Shown here: one piece after another, positions 44,590 through 55,841 of the stretch
Layout: each line of letters opens with the position of its first letter
Position numbering within the stretch: position 1 is the first letter of the stretch
NCBI GenBank assembly: GCA_015178975.1
Contig: WHVD01000045.1
Location: 496,001 to 560,000, forward strand
Length of the DNA stretch: 64,000 nt
From: Hysterangium stoloniferum
Taxonomy: Eukaryota > Basidiomycota > Agaricomycetes > Hysterangiales > Hysterangiaceae
Direction of reading: 5' to 3'
Program-made: the position numbers and the translations under genes
The notes under the pieces: generated by a model
Database searches by the model: none
The model's input: only the letters and a program-made list of their open reading frames with translations
What the model was told of the DNA's origin: nothing

Positions 44590-44836
44590 CTGAACCATTA
44601 TCCTATGCTGTGTGAGCCTTCAGTGGAAGGTGTAAGAAGTAATGACCGCATTACAGTGGAGCCTATAAGGTTCCAGGAAGGTGAGGGAACCTTATGGACG
44701 AAGGCAGGAATGAAATGCTGTGTATCCCGTGTAAGTACGGCCATAACGCTGTACCTTCATGGAATTAGCTCTCCGACTGGTGGCGGCACAAAAGCAAGGC
44801 ACCCCCTTCTAGTGTAGGTGAGACTGCTACCCACTA
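44590..44836 (+). promoter_or_regulatory. Upstream region of intact gene A copy A6
   Basis: Conserved with A4, A7 and A8: GCTGTGTGAGCCTTCAGTGG, AGGTTCCAGGAAGGTGAGG, TATCCCGTGTAAGTACGGCC, and a weak TATA-like GCACAAAAG (44786-44794) about 45 bp before the ATG. CCCCCTTCTAGTGTAGGTGAGACTGC follows directly before the start codon. Confidence 0.5.
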
Positions 44837-46705
44837 ATGTCTACTTTCAACGAGACGACTCTGGGGAATGATGATTCGGAAACGGCTGGGATCTGCCTTG
44901 AAGACATTGAAGAGCTACCACCCGTAGTTTCCCCCGGTGTATTGAGTTCAGAGCAACGGGACGGGATCGTTAAAGAGATGAGAGAGAGATTCAGGGAGAA
45001 GCTTCGAGAACGATGGGGTTGTAACGAACCCGGCCACGATTTATGTTATCGGGTCCCCGATGGTAGACAACACATACAGCTGTCTGCAAACCATATAGAG
45101 ATTTGGGTTGACGAGTGGGTGAGTAAAGTATAATGCTATTTCCATGTGATGTGTCACATGCTGCAAATCCAGTGTCAAGGAGAAACGGGCTACCATGACC
45201 CACCGAATGTTGTCAAGATATCCACCAACACGACATCCAACCTCAGCCCCTATTCCAGTCATGCCGATGACTGGGGAATGATCTCGCGGAGTCAGGGGAC
45301 AATGTCAAGTATTGACATTGGCCCCGGGTATTACTGTGGAGTCGGTTTGGAAAGGGTTGGGATGAAAGTCCTTCACAGTGCTAAGACAGCTTCGCTGATC
45401 GCAAAGCTGACAATATACCGGGAAATCACCCGTTTGTTACGAGACCATGGTGCCTTTGGCAAGTTGCTACACAAGCATCTTACGCTGCCAAAACTGGGAA
45501 GACTAGTTCAGGATAGTGCTGATTTATCGAGGTAGGGATACCTCAATCATTGAATACACTGGAAATAGTCATATCTGAGTCGTAGACCTATATACCCGCC
45601 TCAAATTCGGAGACGAGCGACGGAAGTTTTAGGGAGTGTCCCGATAATTTCACACATGCGGGGGAGCAGCAAAGGTCACACTACCGACATTATGACATTC
45701 TTGGCTTGGGCCTTCTTTCACTGCCCCGGCGTTTATAGAGACGCGTCACCAACGGTGATTACGTCATCATTATACAACGTTTTAGTGAAGTCACCGCTGC
45801 ACACCAATTTTGATGAGGTTGCATCATCATTTATCATACACTTAGCCGGTTATTTCTCACAATCTCATTATGTTTCAAAATTTGATTGGCCCTTCCCCTT
45901 TTTCCGCCTTACGTATATCGTGGAAGTGATCTGCCACATGCGTCCACTATCTGTAAAGGAGCTCACGGCGATCAGAGGTTGCATTGAATTCTGCTTACAA
46001 CCGTGCGTCGTGCCATTACACCATTTCATCCTTCCCACCAAAACCATAACAGAGAATATCAGACACAACGACTTAAACTTTATCAATATCCTACACGGCT
46101 TCTCGTGTGTTGCATCCAACAAGATGCATGGTTTCGAGACATTGCTGGAGATGTATTGAGGGTTATAGTGGACAATATAAACATGCATATAGCGTCATTG
46201 ACACTTCATCTTGATGTGCACACGTCCAACTCACTGTATTGGAGTATTGACTCCTTGGAAATCTTCTTCAACGACAGCACGCTTCTCACCGATCACATCA
46301 ACCAGCTGAATGTCGTTTCTTCGTTCATTGGGCCCATCGTACGGTACGTTCACTATATTCTATCTTCCAGCACCGTCTTAAATCCACTCACGATAATTTC
46401 CTACCAGTCTCATTCTGACCCACACGAGTCCTAATCGGGATCTCATTAGGTATGGTGAGCGAATAATCGCATTGACTCTGAAGCTGATAGCTGGATCTTC
46501 CGAGCCGGAATCTGCGTTGACCACAGTGCGCAGCCACGATACCATCCTCATTCTCGTTTCTCTTCTTCCACATTGTGACATTATGCGCGGCCCGACCAAC
46601 GACAAATTCTTCAATTACTGGGTTAAAAATTTAGATGTCACCGCGCGTTCCTTCCTTTGTGTGGTCGCCACACCTTCCACTTGTGTGTCGGTGCGGTCTA
46701 GTTAG
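44837..46705 (+). CDS. Gene A copy A6, intact five-exon gene, 548 residues
   Basis: Exons are 44837-45118, 45173-45531, 45586-46002, 46053-46343 and 46408-46705. Introns of 54, 54, 50 and 64 nt all begin GT (GTGAGT, GTAGGG, GTGCGT, GTACGT) and end AG. The exon total is 1647 bases, exactly 549 codons with the stop. The N-terminus is acidic (LEDIEELPP). A possible metal site follows: Cys62-x4-His67-x2-Cys70 (GCNEPGHDLC), with Cys95 and His102 in CQGETGYHDPP across intron 1. The rest looks largely helical, with GVGLERVGMKVLHSAKTASL, KELTAIRGCIEFCLQP and LTLKLIAGSSEPES as the best conserved stretches. I see no signal peptide or clear membrane helix. I do not recognise the family. A spacing of Cys-His-Cys, Trp and PP reminiscent of lineage-specific agaricomycete hypothetical proteins is from memory only. 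The last exon may instead splice onward at GTGCGG before the TAG. Confidence 0.85.
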
Positions 46706-48040
46706 ACCCCCCTATCAGGCTTGAAGGCACATGGTTGCCCTGACAAAGGTCTTACACCATCGATTGGACACACTTTCTAATCATTTCTCTTCGATGGTGC
46801 CGACACATCTCAACCAAACCAGGATTGCAGCCGGGGTTGCGGGTTGCAGATGTTATAAATCTATATGGTTTGAATCTATGTAAGAACTATATAGTCACTT
46901 TTCATTATCGCCGCGAGCTCCTCCGTTGTCCCCATATGTGTTGAATACATTTGCACTAGCCGTGATTAGACTAACATTCACATTTTAAAGTAAGATATCA
47001 CTGGAGGTCTGAAAAAGGTCACCCCCACCCCCAATTCGATGCATGTCTCCTTCAGGCTCATCATACCTTCAGGGTAATGTTCAATCGACAAGATCCATGA
47101 TCTTCCCACCAAGAGCCTCCACACCGTGCGAGTCAATGTGCTGGGCGAATTCCTTAAACTAATTCTCTTCCATTGAAAATTTGACAATAAATCTGCCATA
47201 GACCGAGCAAATATAAGAGCGCATACAGTCACTTTTCGCCGCCGCCGCGTGCTCTGCATGTTCCACGCGTTGATGCCATACATGCATTGAATACACTCGC
47301 GGCCACCACCAGCGGCTAGACTGAGATCCTATTTATCAATGACAATCATTTCAAACAGGACGCGGACTTGAGGGTTGTATGAAGCTACATAATTTGATTC
47401 AATTTAGAAGCGAAGATCGTCACTTGTAATAGTCGCTGCGAGGTTCTCTACACTGGTATTGAATATACCCCAATCTACTCTTTGAAATCACATCGCATAT
47501 ACTAGCAGTAACAATGTCAATCGAATACCACTACGGCGTTTCAAAGGGGGTCCCACCATTCTTCTCGTGTCCCTTGTTTGGAAGAACAGGGAGCCGGGGG
47601 CAAACCAATGGACAACACCATGATCAAGACACCGACATTTCTTCACACGTCGTGAGTTCTCACCTTGTACAAGGGAAAGGTAGCTCGTGGTCATGTCAGG
47701 CGGAATCCCATATCAACTAAGAGCTGAAGAATAGCCACGACCCGCCGCGTGGAGCAGCCATTCCCCGAGATTTTCTTGTTTATGGTCTGTTTCAATGTTT
47801 CACTCGTTAGCGTCAAACTACACGCCACGACAATTTATTTTACTCCCTATCCCGACAGTTCCCCTGCTGCTTCCATGTCAGTTGACTGGAGTTCATTCCA
47901 CCAATTATCATGTTTGAATTATGTCATTGCCAGTAGTAGCGAAAAATTGATTTGATTCAATCTAATATTAAAGGACTATTCGACTAGATCCTTGGGCCTC
48001 TTGAACGTTAGTTGTCGTCCCCTGTTCCTTCCTATGCGTT
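46706..48040. repeat. Array tail block after A6
   Basis: Full set of three sub-blocks. The first carries a 7-bp duplication (GGGTTGC near 46835). The second is open on the minus strand for 101 codons (46978-47283). The third is open on the + strand for 68 codons (47749-47955, DSSPAASMSVDWSSFHQLSC), nearly the same as 59140-59343. Confidence 0.6.
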
Positions 48041-49330
48041 AGTCTCTACACCTTTCACTGGTGTGTCGACACCGTTGACGAATTCGAATTACGTCTTCGT
48101 TTTCCGGAGAAAACCCCCCGGAACATAATTACGTGGCTTCCGGACCGTTTCATCAAAACAATCCTAGTGGGTTCGTCGCCATAAAGGTGCTCGCCAAGGA
48201 GACACAGCTAGATGTCAGCTTTGACATTCGCAAGGACGTACAGTACCTCACAATCCTGAATCTACCTTACCATCGTCACATCTAACAGCTACAGCAATGG
48301 ATGAATAGTATGAGCCTGGGGCGTCGCGGCGAACAGTTCACTGAGCAAGACAGAGAATAAAACATATTCACATTCGACGATCAGCCACCTCGTGAAAAAT
48401 TGCCCTGAACTCCTCTTGGATATTGCAGCTGACGGGTCAACTATAGTCATCTTTCTTGCTTTTCTCAGACCTTTCTGAAGATGCAAGCCCTTTGATATGG
48501 CAAGGGAACACGAGGAATATACTCCTCATTGGGGTCATAAAAAATTGTTTAAACTAGAAATATTGTGGTGGGATATGATAGAATTGAATACGGATGGCCA
48601 TTATTCAAGCAACAGCCGGTTTGAGTTTAATTGTGTGTGCACAACTGTTGACACGCTGGATGTTTCACTGCCAAGGAGAGACAACTTACCATGACCCTTC
48701 GAGTATGGTTGGGATGCCAGGGAGTCCACGAACGCCACATCCCGTATGTCAGTGATACCGCGGACTGGGGAATGGTTTCACAGCATCTCGGCTTGACGGG
48801 TTCCTGACCCATAATTAAACTTTGGCAAGACTAGGTAGACTAATTCAACAGAGCATTGATTGAATGAGGTAGGGATAGCTTAGCGTCAATCATTGAATAC
48901 ACTCGAAATACTCACGTTTTTGTAGACCCACGAAATTCCGGAGGGAGCGTCGATTATTTTATCCCTATTCTGGTGGTGTTCACTCTATAGACAGTGGAGA
49001 GATCACACTGCCAAGCTCCTGACATCTTTGGGTTTTGCCTTCATATGGTGCCCCGGTGTCGATCATCTTGACGATCAAACGTTGATACATTTTGGGCGAT
49101 TTGTATGATAAATGTCGATACAACATCATCAAAGTTGGTTTTAGTGCTGGTTTGGCGGCACTATTATAAAATAATAATATGATTGCAATTACGTTACTCA
49201 TTGCGGGCTTGCGTATTTCATGGAAACCATCTACCACGTGCGTCAGCAGTGTGTAGAAGAAGTCACTGGGATCATAGGCTAGTTCAATTCTTGTTATAAC
49301 AGTGCATCGCGCCATCACACCTCATCCTGC
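48041..49330 (+). pseudogene. Block B copy 6
   Basis: Order as in B2. The start carries GTGTGTCGACACCGTTGACG, CTGACGGGTCAACTATAGTC and GGAAATATTGTGGTGGGATAT (close variants), then the exon 2 equivalent at 48676 with the internal deletion. The exon 3 equivalent has the local inversion also seen in B4 and B7, around 49060-49190. No open frame exceeds 112 codons. Confidence 0.5.
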
Positions 49331-50870
49331 TGACAAAACCATTGTCGCCAGAATAGCCAGTAACCACGTTGAGTTACCCAAGATCCTATTCAGCTATTCG
49401 TGGGTTGCATCCACCAAGATATATGGTTTCGACATGTTGCCGGAGCTGTATTCAAGATTATCGTGTGAAGCAATTTCAGAGCGCATACAATCACTTCTTA
49501 TTTTTAATGCAGCTCTGTGCGGAGTCCGTGACGCAAACCGGATCGATGATAGCTTTGAATTTGTAGGGCTCGTTTTTTGTGACTAATAATTAAATATGTT
49601 GTCGGACTAGATATATATATCTCACATGCAATGATTATTCCCGGACCTTTCTTGAACCAAACCGTGACGACTTCATTAGGAATTCTTGAACCAGTCCAAG
49701 ACCAGGTTCGGCCTTTGCCACTGTCTTTGAAGGGAATTAATGTCCTTTTTGGACTGGTACCAGCATACCGAAGTTTTATTGTCATCGAGAGTGTTGCAAG
49801 TAGTATATTTTATTTTCCTGCTGCACTGAACACTTTCCCCGGAGTCATTACATTATGATGCATGGTCTGGCCCCAGGATACTGAAGTTTATCTGTCGTCG
49901 AGTGATCCCAACTGTATTCTGAAGGAATATTTTTGTTGTGATCCTTCCGCACTGAATATCATCCTCAGAGTCATTACATTACGATGCATTACCTTGGCAA
50001 GCACCGTATCTTCTACACCCATTTGTTGATGTCAATAGCCATTGATCAGCTAAGAAGTTCATATGGACCCACAGAGTTCATTATTTCCCTGACAAGCAAT
50101 CATGAAACACAAGAAAATGAAGGATGGGTTGGGGTCACAAACTGAGACCTGGGATGAATGACCATCATGTGAGAGAGAAGAGGGACTGTGACGGCCACCT
50201 TTGTGGAGCTCAAAGTGGAGTGGGCAGCAACGAAGGGGCAGGTACGATTGCAGAAAAGGATACGTGCATAGTGAATATATAGATATTGGAAGAACTCCGC
50301 CTGCAATAGTTCAAGCTACAGGTGGGTCACAATCATTGACCTACGTGATCATCGTAGTATCAAAGAATCAATTCCATTCAGTCATGCAGGGAATAATAGA
50401 GCCTGTTGTGAGTAAGTATGACTTGACACGCGATTATATGTACAATTTGTCAATACAAATTCTGATGGACACGCCATAATCAAAATAATTCCAAGTCGGG
50501 CCCTTATGTACCTCAGGAAAATCTACGATGAGAAATTTGGTCTTGTGTCACTATTTGTTTTGCGCAGACGTTGCACAAAATTCAAGCGGATTGATATGTC
50601 AAGGGTGAAGGATGAAACGACGTTGCTTGCCATCAACCCGACTAGACCATCACTTGCCGTGGGTTTCTCCTCGTTGACGGTTGGGACAGGCAGCCCGCAC
50701 TCTCACAAGAAAAGGTTTCAGGTTAACAACGACAACTTGAAAGCAGCAGCGGATTAGCATAGCTCTGGACTGCATTTATAATTGAAGGTAATGCCACTTC
50801 TCAAATAAGAGAAAAGCTGTTTTACTTTCAACCCTGACGCTCAATAACACCCTTAAATACTATATTATGG
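49331..50870 (+). pseudogene. Block D copy 6 (most complete)
   Basis: The exon 4-like part gives SYSWVASTKIYGFDMLPELY in a 94-codon frame (49302-49586), aligned with gene A's GFSCVASTKMHGFE. It is followed by IIPGPFLNQTVTTSLGILEP (49631-49858), then IGRTPPAIVQATGGSQSLTY (50201-50479, ending MDTP) and FKRIDMSRVKDETTLLAINP (50506-50757). These are successive conserved coding-like stretches in different frames, as expected if short introns separate exons, but I could not assemble one open product. Confidence 0.5.
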
Positions 50871-50879
50871 GGACACAAT

Positions 50880-51133
50880 TGTCTAAAATATTATTAGATA
50901 CTGTGTGAGCCTTCAGCAGAAGGCATAAGAAATTAGTAAAGTCACTACGTCCACTGGAATCTATATAGGTTAAGGAAGGTGAAGGGATTTTGCTTCCGAT
51001 GGCAGGGACGACATGCTGTGAATCCTGTGTAAGCACGGCCATAAGGCTGTACCTTGGTGGAATTAACTCTCCGACCGATGGGGCATAAAGGCGAGGCGCC
51101 CCCTTCTAGTGTAAGTCAGACTGCTACCCACCA
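50880..51133 (+). promoter_or_regulatory. Upstream region of intact gene A copy A7
   Basis: Conserved block with a TATA-like GCATAAAG at 51083-51090, about 44 bp before the ATG. CCACCAATG gives a good fungal start context. Confidence 0.55.
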
Positions 51134-52975
51134 ATGTCTACTTTCAACGAGACGACTCCGGGGAATCACGATTCGGCAACGGCTGGGATCGACCTTGAAG
51201 ACATTGAGGAACTCCCACCCTTAGTTTCCCCTGTTGTATTGAGTTCAGAGCAACGGGACGAGAACGTTAAAGGGATGAGAGATGTATTCAGGGAGAAGCT
51301 TCGAAAACGATGGGGCTGTAACGAACCCGGCCATGATCTATGTTATCGGGCCCCGGATGGTAGGCAACACATACAGCTGTCTGCAAACCATATAGAGATT
51401 TGGGTTGACGAGTGGGTGAGTAAAGTATAATGCTATCTCCATGTGATATGTGTCACATGCTGCGCATTTCAGTGTCAAGGAGAAACGGGCTACCATGACC
51501 CACCGAATGTTGTTAAGATATCCACCAACACAACATCCAACCTCAGTCCCTATTGCAGTCATGCCAATGACTGGGGAATGATATCACGGAGTCAGGGGAC
51601 AATGTCAAGTATTGAAATTGGCCCCGGGTATTACTGTGGAGTCGGTTTGGAAAGGGTTGGGATGAAAGTCCTTCACACTGCTAGGACAGCTTCGCTGATC
51701 GCAAAGCTGACAATATACCGGAAAATCGCCCGTTTGTTACGAGACCATGGTGCCTTTGGCAAGTTTCTACACAAGCATCTGACGCTGCCAAAACTGGGAA
51801 GACTAGTTCAAGACAGTGCTGATTTAGCGAGGTAGGGATACCTCAATCATTGAATACACTGGAAATACTTATATCTGAGTCGTAGACCTATATACCCGCC
51901 TCAAATTCGGAGAAGAGCAACGGAAGTTTTAAACAGTTTCCCGATATTTTCACACATGTGGGGGAGCGGCACAGGTCACACTACCTACTGCCCCGGCGTT
52001 TATTTCGATAGAGACGCGTCGCCTGCGATTACGTCATCACTATACAACGTTTTAGTCAAGTCACCGCTGCACACCAACTTGGATGAGGTTGCATCATCAT
52101 TTATCATACACATCGCCCGTTCTCTATCAGTATCTCATAATGTCTCAGGATTTGATCGGCGCTTACCCCTTTTCGGCCTTATGAATATCGTGCAAGCGAT
52201 CTGCCACGTGCGTCGACTATCTGTAGAGGAGCTCACGGCGATCAGAGGTTACATTGAATGTTGGTTACAACCGTGCGTCGCGACATTCCATCGTTTCATC
52301 TTTCCCACCAAAAGCATAACAGACAAAATCACCGGCGACTATTTCCTTTTTATCACTATCCTACACGGCTTCTCGTGTGTTGCATCCACCAAGATGCATG
52401 GTTTCGAGATATTGCTAGAGATGCATTAAACATTCTACTGGACGAGATACACATGCATATAGTGTCATTGAAACATCACATTGATTCGGACGCATCACAT
52501 TTACTGTATCAGAATATTTACTCCTTGCAAACCTTTTTCAACGACAGAACGCTTCTCACCGATCACATCAACCAGCTGAACGTGGTTTCTGCGCTCATTA
52601 GGCCCATCGTACGGTACGTTCACAATATTTTACCTTATAGCACCGTCTTACATCCACCCATGGAACTGTCCTACCAGTCTCATTCTGATGGAAGCGAGTC
52701 CACATTATGCGCTATTGGATTCTGCCGACATAATAATAGCGGTTACTCTGAAGCTGATAGCTAGATCTTCCGAGCCCGAATCCGCATGTACCACAGTGCA
52801 CAGCCTCGATGCCATCTCCATTCTTGTTTCTCTCCTTTCACATTGTGACGTAATGCGCGGCTCGACCAACGACAAATTCTTCAATTACTCGCTTAAAACT
52901 TTAGATTTCACCGCGCGTTCCTTCCTTTGCGTCGTCGCCACTCCTTCCCCTCGTGTGTCGGTAAGGTCTAATTAG
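51134..52975 (+). CDS. Gene A copy A7, intact five-exon gene, 538 residues
   Basis: Exons are 51134-51415, 51473-51831, 51886-52272, 52323-52613 and 52678-52975. Introns are 57, 54, 50 and 64 nt, with the same donors and phases as A6. The exon total is 1617 bases, exactly 539 codons with the stop. Compared with A6, exon 3 is 30 bases (ten codons) shorter and frame is kept; intron 1 is 3 bases longer. The Cys-x4-His-x2-Cys and CQGETGYHDPP motifs are retained. Exon 4 starts QNHRRLFPFYHYPT, more diverged than in other copies. Exon 5 reads SPHYALLDSADIIIAVTLKL and ends VSVRSN. The copy looks functional by sequence. Role and location in the cell are unknown. Confidence 0.85.
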
Positions 52976-53790
52976 AACCCCAGATCAGTGGTGGAGGAAC
53001 ATGGTTGCCCTGACAAAGGTCTTGCGCACCATCACTTGGATACACTCGCTGATCATTTCTCTTCGATAATGCCCATAAATCTCAACCAAACCACGAGGAG
53101 CCCAATAGCGTCGCCCTTTATTCAACTCACTTTGCAGCCGGGGTTGCAGATGGTGTAAAGCTATATTATTTGAGCCGATGTAACAACGCATATAGTCACT
53201 TTGTATTATCGCCGTGAGCTCTGCAGTTGTCTCCATACATGTGTTGAATACATTTGGAGGCACTAGCCGTGCCTACACTAACATCCGAATCATGAACGAC
53301 ACTTGTTTTAAATGAGATGTCAATTTCGATGCATGTCTCCTTCAGGCTCATCATACTTTCATACTTTCGGGCCAGTGTTCAATTGACACGATCCATGATC
53401 TTCAAACAGAGTGTCTTCACACCGTGCGAGGCAACGCATTGGGCGAATTCCTTAAACTAAGTTTCTTCCATTGACAACTTGACAATAAAGCTGCCATAGG
53501 TCAAGCAAATATAAGAGCGCATACAGTGACGTTTCACCATTGCCCCGAGCTCTGCAGCTTGTACGTGTTGATGCCATACGTCAGTCGAATACACTTGCGG
53601 GCACCACCCGTGGCTAGACTGACATCCTATCTATAAATGACAATCACTCCAAACAGACCGCAGACTTGAGAGTTGTATGAAACTACATAATTTGACGCAA
53701 TTTAGAAGTGAAGATATTCAGTAATGATCGCTGCAAGGTTCTCTAGACTGATGTTGAATATATTCCGAGAGCTACTCGCTGAAATCACAT
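52976..53790. repeat. Array tail block after A7, shortened
   Basis: The first sub-block is like 35804-36060 (CCACGAGGAGCCCAATAGCG). The second is present without the minus-strand frame. The third is cut at about 53790, where block C3 begins. A TTCAACTCACTTTGCAG acceptor-like sequence near 53125 could end an extra intron of gene A. Confidence 0.55.
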
Positions 53791-54500
53791 CGTATAAATA
53801 AACAGAAATATGACATCCTTGGGGGGTCATATTCATTTTTCGACGTAGTAATCACTGTATTGGAAATTTGTCGCCTTGCCAACCTTCTTCAATGATAACA
53901 CGGTGCTGCTCTCCACTCGCATCAACTTGGGTAGCTTCTTCGCTCGTGGAGTCCTTATTATGTTCACTATCCTTTCTCTTCCAGTATTATTTTTCATTTT
54001 TTGCATGACATTACCTCACCAGTCCATTTCTGATGCAAATGACTTGGAGACCACATTGGCCAGGGGCGTTGGCTCTCAAAGGAATAATTGGGTTATACTG
54101 AACTAATAGCTAGACCATCTGACCCAGAATCTGCGTGTACCAGGGCTCTCTCTCCTCACCATTCTTGTTTGTCTCCTTCCACATTAAGGGACAATGCGCA
54201 TCTCATCAACGAACTGGTTGAGGCTTGAGTATCTTGGGAATTTAGTTTCCACCCCTCATTCCCCCTTTGCATGGTGGCTACACCTTTCACTGGTATGTTG
54301 AAAGCAAGCAAGGAAGAGGATAATATTTTCCCTTTTTCCTTTTTTTTCCAGCTCGCTTTGGCGGCATTAATAGTGGCATAAACCTACATCATTTTAGTCG
54401 GATTGAAAGCTCATACAATTACTTCTTACTGCAACTCTGGAATTCATTGCTGACGAGAATTGTATCAATGATACCTTTGGCTTTGTTGTTTTGTGACTAA
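53791..54500 (+). pseudogene. Block C copy 3
   Basis: It starts within block C (AATAAACAGAAATATGACATCC). A 76-codon frame (53876-54106) has TFFNDNTVLLSTRINLGSFF and DANDLETTLARGVGSQRNN, the best preserved version. Stops follow. The intron with the TTTTTTTTCCAG acceptor is present near 54350. Confidence 0.5.
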
Positions 54501-55570
54501 TAATGAAATATATTGTAAGACTATATATATATCACGGCAGCAAATATTCCTGGACTGTTTCTGAACCAGTCTGAGACCAGGTCCGACCATTGCCACTGTC
54601 CTTGAAAGGAATTGCTGTCGTTTTCGGTCCGGTGCCAGCATACCGAAGTATAATTGTCACCAACCAAGAGTGATCCTAATGGTATTCCCAAGACATAATT
54701 TTGTATTATCCTGCTGCACTTGAGATTATCTGAGAGCCAGGACACTATGATGCATTGCCGTGGCAAGCGTCGCATATTCCGTCCACTTTTTGACGACAAT
54801 AACTGATTATCAGCTTGGAAGTGTGTTACGACTCAGGGTGTCTCGTCCATTCCTTGACTGACAAATTAGCGAAAACGAGAAAATGAAGGATCGGTTGTGG
54901 TGACAAACGCAGGGCTGCGATGAATGGCCATCGTGTGGGAACGAAGAGGGATTGTTACAGTGACCCATGTGGAGCTGAAAGGGCACAGTGGAATTGGCAG
55001 CACCGAAGGGGGCAGAAACATGGCAGAAAAGGGGAATGTATTAGCATAGCCAGCGTGGTGAATCTTTACATACCGGAAGAGCTCTGCCTGCAATGGATCA
55101 AACTACTGGTGGGTCACAATGGTTGATCTACCTTGTCATCGTCGCTTTGAACAGCAATGTCCACGCATCAATCGTGTGAGCCTGGGGCGAAACATTCCAC
55201 TCCGACAGACAGGCAATAATAAGGCTAGCTGTCAGTGTCGCCTGAGACGAGATTATATTTAGAATGTGTTAATACACACCTGGATGGATTCGTCACAACC
55301 AAGGATATGGCGAGGGCGAATGAAAAAATCACGTTGCTTACCATTAATGCGACTAGGCCATCACTGGCCCCGGGTTTCTCCTCGGTGAAAGTTTGCAAAA
55401 TAAAAAACGGGAAGTGTGCAATTGCTCTGGACAAAGCCTGAGGCTGACAGCGGCAACTTGAAGGCAGTAACCATTGGGCATCGCTCTGGACTGCATTTGT
55501 ATGGTACATGGCAATGTCACTTCTCGATATCAGAAAAGCGGTTTTGCTTTCAACTCTGACGCTGAGCAAT
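54501..55570 (+). pseudogene. Block D copy 7
   Basis: Co-linear with D3 without the LTR, and it preserves the uninterrupted GGCGAGGGCGAATGAAAAA target. A 68-codon frame (55235-55441) has FVTTKDMARANEKITLLTIN and GFSSVKVCKIKNG. The 54920-55126 frame includes AQWNWQHRRGQKHGRK. Role unknown. Confidence 0.5.
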
Positions 55571-55599
55571 GCTATACTATGAGGTGAAAATCGACTGAA

Positions 55600-55841
55600 C
55601 GATTATTATATGCTGTGTGAGCCTTCGGTGGAAGGCGTAAGAAGTAGTTACCTCATTACAGTGGAGCCTATAAGGTTCAAGGAAGGTGAGGGAACCTTGT
55701 GGACGAAGGCAGGAATGAAATGCAGTGTATCCCGTGTAAGTACGGCCACAACGCTGTACCTTCATGAAATTAACTCTCCGACTGGTGGCGGCATAAACGC
55801 AAGGCACCCCCTTCTAGTGTAGGTGAGACTGCTACCCACCA
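55600..55841 (+). promoter_or_regulatory. Upstream region of gene A copy A8
   Basis: Same conserved block as upstream of A6 and A7. A TATA-like GCATAAAC lies at 55791-55798, about 44 bp before the ATG, with CCCCCTTCTAGTGTAGGTGA after it. Confidence 0.55.
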
